NCBI GenBank assembly: GCA_003343885.1
Contig: QAKH01000088.1
Span: 30,305-36,242 of the forward strand
Direction: 5' to 3'
Source of the DNA: Clostridiales bacterium
GTDB taxonomy: Bacteria; Bacillota; Clostridia; Oscillospirales; CAG-382
DNA: 5,938 nt
The notes under the pieces are model-generated. The model made no database searches, was not told where the DNA came from, and worked only from the letters and a program-made list of their open reading frames with translations. The position numbers and the translations under genes were made by a program. This document shows, one piece after another, positions 1 through 5,682 of this stretch (positions within the stretch are counted from its first letter, which is position 1; each line of letters opens with the position of its first letter).

Positions 1-79
1 ATTTGCCCACAAAAACGCCGGAAACCCGCATGGTTATGCGGTTTTTCGGGCCTTGAAGTTAAAATTTTTGTGGGCAAAT
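1..79. repeat. Perfect 15-bp inverted repeat enclosing a nested hairpin
   Basis: Bases 1-15 (ATTTGCCCACAAAAA) are the exact reverse complement of bases 65-79. Between them lies a second hairpin, 18-25 plus 26-31 pairing with 36-41 plus 42-49: CCGCAT, loop GGTT, ATGCGG, extended outward by eight positions with one C:T mismatch and one G:U pair. Seven T residues (79-85) follow the outer repeat, so it could act as a terminator of rightward transcription. It also sits about 90 bp upstream of the integrase start, where attachment sites and integrase or excisionase binding sites usually lie. The repeat GGCAAATTT (73-81) recurs imperfectly as GGCAATTT (88-95). The structure is seen directly; attachment-site or terminator function is inference. 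The left end may continue beyond the window. Confidence 0.6.
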
Positions 80-107
80 TTTTTTGAGGCAATTTGGGCG
101 TATAAAA

Positions 108-137
108 TTAAGATTCTGATGCTGCTACTGGTATAAT
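108..137 (+). promoter_or_regulatory. Extended -10 promoter for the integrase gene
   Basis: A perfect extended -10 element, TG-G-TATAAT, is at 129-137 (TATAAT at 132-137). A weak -35 candidate, TTAAGA (108-113, four of six matches to TTGACA), is 18 bp upstream. A good extended -10 compensates for a poor -35 in sigma-A promoters. The -10 lies 33 bp upstream of the integrase ATG, leaving a short leader that contains the AAAGGAGGG ribosome binding site (156-164). Confidence 0.6.
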
Positions 138-170
138 TTAATTATCATCTGCTTTAAAGGAGGGCTTATT

Positions 171-1382
171 ATGAAAGGCAGTGTCAGAAAACGAGGAAAA
201 ACATGGTTGTACCGAATCGATCTTGGGAAAACCTCAGATCAGAGAACCCAAATTGAAAAAGGCGGTTATAAGACAAAACGGGAGGCTGATAAAGCGCTTG
301 CAGATGCTTTATATCAAATCAATAATACAGGCGATTATGTAGAGAACCAAAAGATAACGTTTTCACAAGTATTTACAGAATTTATGGAAACAGAAGCGCC
401 TGCAACCCGGGCTTATGCAACAATCAAACGCTATGATTCGCTTTACAGAAATCATTATGCCGAAAGATTTGGTTCATATTATATGTATCAAATCACCCGT
501 GCAATGATAGAAGATTTTATAAATGAAAAAAGAACATATTTAAGCGAGGAATATGTAAAAGGGCTGTTTAAAACACTGAAGGTCATATTTGGGTATGCGT
601 ATAAGAGAAAATATATGAAAAAGGATATTTTCTGCGAGATCACTCCCCCTCCCGATCCAAGGCATATAGGCGAGATTAAAACGTATACTCAGGAAGAACG
701 CGATGCAATGGAACAACGGCTGCACGGCACGAATTTAATTGTATCGTATTATATCGCTTTGAACACAGGTCTAAGAGAAAGTGAAGTTTTCGCGCTTCAG
801 TGGCCGGATGTTGATTTTGAAAAGAAAAAGATAAAGGTATGCAAACAACTTTTGTTTCAGGATCATAAGTGGTGTTTTTGCCCTCTCAAAACCATCAATG
901 CATACAGAAGCGTTAATATTACCGATAGCTTTTGCACTTTCCTTGCCTCACTGAAGGAACAGCATGAGCAAAACAAAGCCTTATACGGTGACGGCTATAA
1001 AAGAAATTTTGTCACTGACAGGCTGGTAAAAAACAAGGAACGTCTGCTTGAAATAACAGACTTTATAAACATAAAACGTAACGGTGAGATGCTGTCTACC
1101 AACAGTATTAAGTTTATGTCCCGTGTATTTAAGAAAGATTTAGGTATTTCCTTTAAATTCCATAATCTGCGGCACACTTACGCCACTATTTTAGCAGAAA
1201 GCGGTGTAAGCCCAAGATATGTTCAGGAAATGCTCGGTCATTCAAAGCTGGAATTTACGCTGCGTTATTATACGCATGTAACTGAGAAAATGGGGATAAT
1301 CGCAAAAAACGCTTTAGAATCTACAGTTACATTTTTGGCGTTTTCTAAACCGGTAGACCAATCGTTTCTTGTTGTAAACTAA
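171..1382 (+). CDS. int: Tyrosine recombinase/integrase, Tn916-like
   Basis: A 403-residue site-specific recombinase expected to integrate and excise the mobile element by strand exchange at attachment sites. Residues 1-50 look like the arm-DNA-binding domain of Tn916-type integrases (basic start, then KTWLYRIDLGK and a GGYKTKREAD segment). Residues 60-155 are the helical core-binding domain, and about 175-380 the catalytic domain. All catalytic positions are visible: Arg202 (NTGLRESE), Lys240 (PLKT), His331 and Arg334 (HNLRH), His357 (LGHS), and the nucleophile Tyr367 (RYYTHV). The length is normal for the family, so the gene seems intact. The ATG at 171 has a strong AAAGGAGGG site 6 bp upstream. 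A 36-residue tail follows Tyr367 and is hydrophobic near its end. The gene looks more AT-rich than the genes after it, suggesting separate origin. No excisionase gene accompanies it in the window. A strong terminator closes the unit. Confidence 0.95.
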   Translation: MKGSVRKRGKTWLYRIDLGKTSDQRTQIEKGGYKTKREADKALADALYQINNTGDYVENQKITFSQVFTEFMETEAPATRAYATIKRYDSLYRNHYAERFGSYYMYQITRAMIEDFINEKRTYLSEEYVKGLFKTLKVIFGYAYKRKYMKKDIFCEITPPPDPRHIGEIKTYTQEERDAMEQRLHGTNLIVSYYIALNTGLRESEVFALQWPDVDFEKKKIKVCKQLLFQDHKWCFCPLKTINAYRSVNITDSFCTFLASLKEQHEQNKALYGDGYKRNFVTDRLVKNKERLLEITDFINIKRNGEMLSTNSIKFMSRVFKKDLGISFKFHNLRHTYATILAESGVSPRYVQEMLGHSKLEFTLRYYTHVTEKMGIIAKNALESTVTFLAFSKPVDQSFLVVN

Positions 1383-1400
1383 ATATCTTAATATCATGCC

Positions 1401-1434
1401 ATAGAGCAACCTTAAAATGGGTTGCTCTATTTTT
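1401..1434 (+). terminator. Intrinsic terminator after the integrase
   Basis: ATAGAGCAACC (1401-1411) pairs perfectly over 11 bp with GGTTGCTCTAT (1420-1430) around a short A/T-rich loop, followed by a T run (1430-1434). It starts 19 bp after the integrase stop codon and ends 16 bp before the ribosome binding site of the next gene, so it should separate integrase transcription from that gene. Confidence 0.85.
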
Positions 1435-1465
1435 ATGCTTAAATTTAACAAAGGAGACTGCCATT

Positions 1466-2521
1466 ATGAAATGCTTACTGAAATATCGCTGGGTAAAGCT
1501 GATGCGCTCGCATCTTCCTCAGGGCAAGGGCGTAATGGGCGCATGGGCGCGTCTGGCTTCCCGCGCTGCGTTTCGTAAAGGGAATGCCTCCTATTGCGGT
1601 TATAAAAACCCTGTAACACCGGGCATGTGGTCCGGCGGTATCGTTGGACTGAAAAGCATTCTTGGCGTCAGGACACGGAAACAGGCGTTAGAAACAATGG
1701 ATACGCTGTCACGGCTTGGGTATATCAAATACGAGCTGGACCCACACACGAAAAAGCTGACCTATCTCATAACAGACTGGGTCGTGGAATGCTCAGGCGA
1801 GGAATGCGCGGAAGGAAACGTATACGCTACAGACGGCTACGGCTTCCTCTGCCTTCCCCGCAGCATTACACAGCGGCTTTCAGACAATAAATACATATTC
1901 GATGAATCGGACGCATGGCTTGATCTGTGGTGCCGCACGGTATACATGGACAAACGCAATGCGTTTTCTTTTTTGGCGCCGGCTGTCCAGTATGAAAGCT
2001 GCGGCGCCGTACTGACTTTGGAAACCCTCGGCAGACGCTGGGGCTGGGAAAAGACAAAGGTATGGAGATTTTTCAAAAAATACGGGGATGTCTTTGCTTT
2101 GTACCGTCTGCCCGGCTCCTACGGATGCCTGGTTTTTAATAAAATATATCCGGTATGTGAGGAAACTGTCTTGCCGACGCAGGACAAAATCATGCGTATT
2201 TTAGAGGAAATACGTATTCTTGCAAATGGAAAACGGAAAGAAGCTTCCGATCATGCACACATCAACAAGATGGTTGCATGGTACAGTAAAAATGTCATAG
2301 AAACAATACTGTCAGAACCGGAAGAAACCCGCGTTGCACTTTCGCCCCATATAATACGCGCGTATTTTTCTCACTGTCGGAATTGTAAGAGTTATATTTA
2401 CGACTGCAAGGGTTGTTATAGCCTTCGGTCAGAAAAAAAGAAAACGGGATATATCCGCGGGCCGTGTACGCCTGTGGATATTACGAGGATAGCAAAGGAG
2501 TTATTCACATATGAGCAATAA
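1466..2521 (+). CDS. ICE-associated protein with two winged-helix segments and a Cys4 cluster
   Basis: A 351-residue protein of no firmly known function. I recall close relatives as conserved hypothetical proteins near the replication/regulation end of clostridial ICEs. Two segments look like winged-helix DNA-binding folds: about residues 55-106 (GLKSILGVRTRKQALETMD, then a turn and beta wing, ending ITDW) and about 182-228 (LETLGRRWGWEKTKVWRFF, then a wing ending FNKIYP). The second resembles the N-terminal domain of replication initiators and replisome organisers. Cys304, Cys307, Cys314 and Cys317 form CX2C-X6-CX2C, a likely zinc site. There is no signal peptide or membrane segment, so it should be cytosolic. 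The ATG at 1466 has AAGGAG (1451-1456) 9 bp upstream. No promoter is visible between the integrase terminator and this start. Its end overlaps the next gene by 11 bp, implying translational coupling. A role in element replication or transcription control is inference. Confidence 0.8.
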   Translation: MKCLLKYRWVKLMRSHLPQGKGVMGAWARLASRAAFRKGNASYCGYKNPVTPGMWSGGIVGLKSILGVRTRKQALETMDTLSRLGYIKYELDPHTKKLTYLITDWVVECSGEECAEGNVYATDGYGFLCLPRSITQRLSDNKYIFDESDAWLDLWCRTVYMDKRNAFSFLAPAVQYESCGAVLTLETLGRRWGWEKTKVWRFFKKYGDVFALYRLPGSYGCLVFNKIYPVCEETVLPTQDKIMRILEEIRILANGKRKEASDHAHINKMVAWYSKNVIETILSEPEETRVALSPHIIRAYFSHCRNCKSYIYDCKGCYSLRSEKKKTGYIRGPCTPVDITRIAKELFTYEQ

Positions 2522-3674
2522 ACAAAGCAAAAAAGCTGCGTACAAGCAGGAAGAAGACCGTATTGCAGCGCATTCGGAAGCCTTTATCGAGCTTTTGGTA
2601 AGGCGCGGGATACTCGGCGACCAAAAGATAGATAACGAGAAGATACGCATAGCGCAGCAGGAAAAGAAGAAAAACACGTACCACAACACGCTTATGCTTT
2701 TAAAACATTACCGGACAATCGCATGGATGCTTGAATGTTTCCCCGATTCCATCGCAGAGGAGCTGGATCAACCGTTCGGCGGCCTGGATGAGCTGATAGA
2801 CCGGATCGATATCGAATCCTCGCTGGATAATAAAAAGCTTGAAAGCAGGATTGCGGGTATTCAGAAATCACGGATCCTTCTTGACCGGGTAAACGAGGCG
2901 CTGATACGGACTTATGCCGATTTCGGTATTACCCATGACAACGATTCGCTGTATCTGGATCCGGAAGCAGACCCGCCGGTCATGAAAAAGATGCCGATCC
3001 TCGGCGACCTGCACAAGAACCTGCTGCAAAATAAAATGACCGAGCGGATAGCCGTTATCGTCAGCAGGTTCGTGACCGGCTCGGCGCAGTCCTTTAACCA
3101 ACAGACCAATGTGGATCTCACAAACAAGTATATCGTGCTGGATCTGTCCGAGCTGAAGGGCAAGCTGCTCCCGGTCGGGAAGATGACAGCCCTTGACTAT
3201 GTATGGGATAACATCAAGGCAGACAGGACCAAGAAGAAAGCAATTTTAATTGATGAGATCTGGCAGCTGATCGGAGTGTCCTCCAACAAACAGGCTGCCG
3301 ATTTTTGTCTGACCATCTTCAAAACCATACGTGGGTTTGGGGGCGCCGCTATCTCAGCGACACAAGACCTCTCTGATTTCTTCAGTCTGGAGGATGGCAA
3401 GTACGGCAGGGCGATCGTAAATAATTCAAAGAATAAAATCATTTTGAACCTTGAACCCGATGAGGCGCGGTATGTGCAGGATGTACTGAAGCTCACCAAA
3501 ACCGAGATGCGCTCCATCACCCGCTTTGAACGCGGCGAGGCGCTGGTATATTCCAATAACAACAAGGTTCCCGTTGTGATCAAGGCCTCAAAAGAAGAAC
3601 AGGAAATGATCACAACAGACCGCGCCGAATTGGAGGTCCTGCTCAGGGAAAAAAAGAAAGCGCACAAAAATTGA
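2511..3674 (+). CDS. Chimeric frame: sigma-like regulator N-terminus fused to VirB4 C-terminus
   Basis: The 387-residue product appears to join parts of two unrelated ICE proteins in frame. Residues 1 to about 131 are charged and helical and resemble, from memory, the N-terminal half of a sigma-like/ArpU-like regulator encoded by clostridial ICEs. From about residue 133 (RTYADFGITHDNDSLY) the sequence is the C-terminal ATPase region of a VirB4-type type IV secretion protein: SRFVTGSAQSFNQQTN (185-200), Walker B AILIDEIW with Asp248-Glu249, a SATQD motif (282-286), and the conserved end TRFERGEAL (337-345). VirB4 proteins are usually 600-850 residues with a Walker A motif; that half is absent here, so the ATPase should be inactive. 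The regulator also lacks its C-terminal half. The ATG at 2511 has AAAGGAG (2494-2500) 10 bp upstream and overlaps the preceding gene by 11 bp, as expected for the original regulator gene. An in-frame deletion is the simplest origin; misassembly is the alternative. Confidence 0.8.
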   Translation: MSNKQSKKAAYKQEEDRIAAHSEAFIELLVRRGILGDQKIDNEKIRIAQQEKKKNTYHNTLMLLKHYRTIAWMLECFPDSIAEELDQPFGGLDELIDRIDIESSLDNKKLESRIAGIQKSRILLDRVNEALIRTYADFGITHDNDSLYLDPEADPPVMKKMPILGDLHKNLLQNKMTERIAVIVSRFVTGSAQSFNQQTNVDLTNKYIVLDLSELKGKLLPVGKMTALDYVWDNIKADRTKKKAILIDEIWQLIGVSSNKQAADFCLTIFKTIRGFGGAAISATQDLSDFFSLEDGKYGRAIVNNSKNKIILNLEPDEARYVQDVLKLTKTEMRSITRFERGEALVYSNNNKVPVVIKASKEEQEMITTDRAELEVLLREKKKAHKN

Positions 3675-3702
3675 AATACGTATTTTTATTAAAATGCGTG
3701 TT
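3675..3702 (+). other. A/T-rich stem-loop after the chimeric gene
   Basis: AATACGTATTTT (3675-3686) can pair with AAAATGCGTGTT (3691-3702) around the loop TATT, using ten Watson-Crick and two G:U pairs. It begins directly after the TGA stop at 3672-3674. No T run follows, so it is at best a weak terminator or a 3'-end stabiliser. The rest of the gap (3703-3773) shows no coding frame that I can support. Confidence 0.35.
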
Positions 3703-3737
3703 ATAAAATGCTCGGTTCCGGTAAAAAATATTATTGC

Positions 3738-3787
3738 TAACCGCTTCCTTGAGTGACTTTCAAAAGTTTTTAAGGTTATAACCGCAA
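3738..3787. promoter_or_regulatory. Candidate operator repeats upstream of the AAA_14 promoter
   Basis: TAACCGC occurs at 3738-3744 and again at 3779-3785, 41 bp apart (about four helical turns). The second copy, read as ACCGCAA (3781-3787), is the exact inverse of TTGCGGT (3810-3816), so this pair brackets the -35 box and reaches the first base of the -10 box. A perfect 10-bp palindrome, GGTTATAACC (3774-3783), overlaps the second copy. The repeats are seen directly; binding by a repressor is inference and no regulator can be assigned. Confidence 0.35.
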
Positions 3788-3792
3788 AACTA

Positions 3793-3821
3793 TTGACATA
3801 GCACGATTATTGCGGTATACT
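3793..3821 (+). promoter_or_regulatory. Near-consensus sigma-A promoter for the AAA_14 gene
   Basis: A perfect -35 box TTGACA (3793-3798) and -10 box TATACT (3816-3821, five of six matches) are separated by the optimal 17 bp. The -10 ends 24 bp before the ATG at 3846, giving a very short leader that contains AGGAGGTGG. This is the best promoter in the window and serves only the AAA_14 gene, which has its own terminator. Confidence 0.85.
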
Positions 3822-3845
3822 ATATAAAAAGAGGAGGTGGCAATC

Positions 3846-5054
3846 ATGATATACCGGCCGATGTATGTAGATAAAATCATGCGGTACGCGGACGCCCCAT
3901 TTGTCAAAATATTGACCGGGGTACGGCGCTGCGGCAAGTCTACGATATTGAAAATGATAATGGAAGAGCTGAAAAAACGCGGCATATCGGATAAACAGCT
4001 TTTGAGCTATCGGTTTGACTCCATGGAATACGAGGACATGACCGCAAAGGAGATGTTTAACGAAATAAAGTCGAAGCTCTGCGACGGTGAAAAGACGTAT
4101 CTGTTTTTAGACGAAGTACAGGAGATAAAGCATTGGGAGAAAGTTGTAAACTCACTTGCATCGGATTATGATGTCGATATTTATCTAACCGGCTCCAATT
4201 CCCGGATGATGTCATCGGAAATTGAGACATATCTCACAGGGCGTTATATTGCCTTTCGCATCTATACGCTGTCATTTTCCGAGTACCTGACATTCAAAAA
4301 AGAGTATTCCGATGTAAAAGCTCCGCGGGAAGAGCTGGCTGAATATATCAGGCTCGGCGGGTTCCCGGCAACACATTTGCAAAAATACTCCGAGGATGAA
4401 GTTTATACGATTGTACGGGATATCTATAATTCAACCATATTTTCGGATATAGTAAAGCGAAATCAGGTTCGTAAGGTCGATCAGCTTGAACGTATTGTGA
4501 AATTTGCATTTGATAATGTGGGAAAGACATTTTCGGCAAAATCAATTTCAGATTATTTGAAATCTGAGCGAAGAACCATCGATAATGAAACAGTGTACAA
4601 TTATCTTGAAAAGCTGGAAAACGCATATATACTCTACCGTTGTTCCCGATATGATATCCGGGGAAAAGAGCTGTTGAAAACACAGGAGAAGTTTTATCTT
4701 GCGGATACAGCATTGCGTTACAGCGTTCTTGGGTTTACGATGACCTCTGTTGCCGCGATGCTTGAAAACGTTGTATATCTTGAGCTGCGCAGGCGGGGAT
4801 ATTCGGTGAATATTGGGAAAACAGCAGATGGTGAAATCGATTTTATCGCAAAAAAGCAATCAGAAAAGCTTTATGTTCAGGTCACAAGGGAAATAACGTC
4901 CCCCGAGACCGAACAGCGGGAATACAGCAGGCTGCTTGAAATACGCGATAACTATCCAAAATATCTGTTAACCACCGACAATTTTGCCGGCGGGAATTAC
5001 GAAGGGATAAAAACGATGCATGTTGCGGATTTCCTTCTGAGCAGTGAATTTTAA
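3846..5054 (+). CDS. AAA_14 / DUF4143 family ATPase
   Basis: A 402-residue cytosolic ATP-binding protein of the AAA_14-DUF4143 type (COG1373-like), common in bacterial and archaeal accessory regions and of unclear role. Walker A is GVRRCGKST (25-33), Walker B YLFLDEV (85-91, Asp89-Glu90), sensor-1-like LTGSNS (114-119), and TGR (131-133) may hold an arginine finger. GGFPA (171-175) is typical of the family. Residues about 215-290 look like a winged helix. The C-terminal part carries LENVVYLELRRRGY, then GEIDF (329-333) and YVQVT (343-347), spaced like a PD-(D/E)xK nuclease-fold core. The length is normal, so the gene appears intact. A frame-extending GTG at 3837 is possible, but it lies inside the AGGAGGTGG ribosome binding site (3832-3840); the ATG at 3846, 5 bp downstream, is the better start. 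Its own strong promoter and terminator mark it as a self-contained cargo gene. Function is unknown. Confidence 0.9.
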   Translation: MIYRPMYVDKIMRYADAPFVKILTGVRRCGKSTILKMIMEELKKRGISDKQLLSYRFDSMEYEDMTAKEMFNEIKSKLCDGEKTYLFLDEVQEIKHWEKVVNSLASDYDVDIYLTGSNSRMMSSEIETYLTGRYIAFRIYTLSFSEYLTFKKEYSDVKAPREELAEYIRLGGFPATHLQKYSEDEVYTIVRDIYNSTIFSDIVKRNQVRKVDQLERIVKFAFDNVGKTFSAKSISDYLKSERRTIDNETVYNYLEKLENAYILYRCSRYDIRGKELLKTQEKFYLADTALRYSVLGFTMTSVAAMLENVVYLELRRRGYSVNIGKTADGEIDFIAKKQSEKLYVQVTREITSPETEQREYSRLLEIRDNYPKYLLTTDNFAGGNYEGIKTMHVADFLLSSEF

Positions 5055-5068
5055 AACAAAATAACATC

Positions 5069-5108
5069 AAAGCAGTGCTTGCGCCGTATATCAAGCGCTG
5101 CTTTTTTT
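5069..5108 (+). terminator. Strong intrinsic terminator after the AAA_14 gene
   Basis: AAAGCAGTGCTTG (5069-5081) pairs with CAAGCGCTGCTTT (5092-5104) as a 13-bp stem with one T:G wobble, loop of 10 nt, and a seven-T run (5102-5108). It lies 14 bp after the AAA_14 stop codon and only 2 bp before the ribosome binding site of the next gene (GGAGGTGA, 5111-5118). Confidence 0.9.
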
Positions 5109-5124
5109 ATGGAGGTGATACAGA

Positions 5125-5682
5125 ATGCTTTTGCAGGACGAACAATACGTTGTCAAGTGGCTGTCACAGTACGGCGCGCTGCCGAAAACACAAATCATAA
5201 AGATGCTCCGCAAGCCGCCGCAGACCGCTGAAAAGATCCTGCGGAACCTGAAAAAACAAATGCAGATCTCCGACGTCGGCGGTGGGTATTATATCGCGCT
5301 CGACGCCATGTGCCAGCCGGATCAGCGGACGATACTTGCCGTTTGGGTGCTGCTTAAATTTATTGATTACGTAGACCCGATGGCGCATTATCCTGCGGTG
5401 TATCCGTCGCAGCTGTTTTTCCTGAAAGAGAATATGGGCTATGAGATCGTTGTGCTGTACGACGGTGAGTCAAACCTTTTAAAGCTGCTGCAGCCTGAGG
5501 ATGATTTAAAATATATTATCGTCCTGCCGCATATATCCATGGCGTCACAGCTGAAGATGCCGAAAGCGCCGTGCCTGTTCGCCGCTGTTGATTTTGAAGG
5601 GCAGGACGAGCCGGAGGTAACATTCTATTCTATGGAGGCGATCACAGATGAAAACGCGCAGTACATTTCAAAAAGCTCTTGA
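5125..5682 (+). CDS. DUF5697-type winged-helix protein
   Basis: A 185-residue protein I recognise as the DUF5697 type found in clostridial mobile elements; its biochemical role is unknown. The N-terminus looks like a winged-helix domain: helices at about 5-15 (EQYVVKWLSQYG), 20-28 and 33-46 (the PPQTAEKILRNLKKQ region as recognition helix), then a short wing (ISDVGGGYYIAL). The middle carries the family's characteristic PDQRTILAVWVLLKFID (86-102) and QLFFLKENMGYEIVVLYDG (residues 115-133). It ends in a beta-rich part with LKYIIVLPH. No signal peptide or transmembrane helix is evident. The ATG at 5125 is preceded 6 bp upstream by an excellent GGAGGTGA. There is no room for a promoter between the preceding terminator and this gene, so transcription must read through or start inside the AAA_14 gene. 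It overlaps the next gene by 35 bp, suggesting coupling. DNA binding is inference. Confidence 0.85.
   Translation: MLLQDEQYVVKWLSQYGALPKTQIIKMLRKPPQTAEKILRNLKKQMQISDVGGGYYIALDAMCQPDQRTILAVWVLLKFIDYVDPMAHYPAVYPSQLFFLKENMGYEIVVLYDGESNLLKLLQPEDDLKYIIVLPHISMASQLKMPKAPCLFAAVDFEGQDEPEVTFYSMEAITDENAQYISKSS

Noticed and set aside
18..49. Hairpin considered as part of a tRNA or tRNA-derived attachment site
   Set aside because: There is no T-loop consensus, anticodon arm or CCA end. The pairing is a single stem with a GGTT loop.
1..87. Open frame across the inverted-repeat region ending at TGA 85-87 (and another frame ending at TAA 135-137)
   Set aside because: No start codon with a ribosome binding site is visible, both frames are short, and the sequence is explained by the inverted-repeat and hairpin structure. 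A 3' end of a gene beginning outside the window cannot be excluded but is not supported.
1627..2076. Overlapping + and - frames inside the 351-residue protein gene
   Set aside because: Their translations are Arg- or Ser-rich with no recognisable domain, and they lie wholly within a well-supported coding region with a good ribosome binding site.
3197..3667. 156-codon minus-strand frame opposite the VirB4 part
   Set aside because: It is the antisense of a conserved ATPase region with recognisable motifs, lacks a convincing ribosome binding site, and its translation is low-complexity Ser/Phe-rich.
3747..3775. Possible terminator around ACTT-TCAA-AAGT and the following T run
   Set aside because: The stem is only 4 bp and A/T-rich, too weak to support a terminator call.
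3837..3845. GTG start nine bases before the ATG of the AAA_14 gene
   Set aside because: The GTG lies inside the AGGAGGTGG ribosome binding site, leaving no usable spacing. The ATG at 3846 is 5 bp after it and begins the conserved-looking N-terminus.
4348..4859. Two minus-strand frames of 103-121 codons opposite the AAA_14 gene
   Set aside because: They are antisense to a recognised protein family and show no promoter, ribosome binding site or domain of their own.
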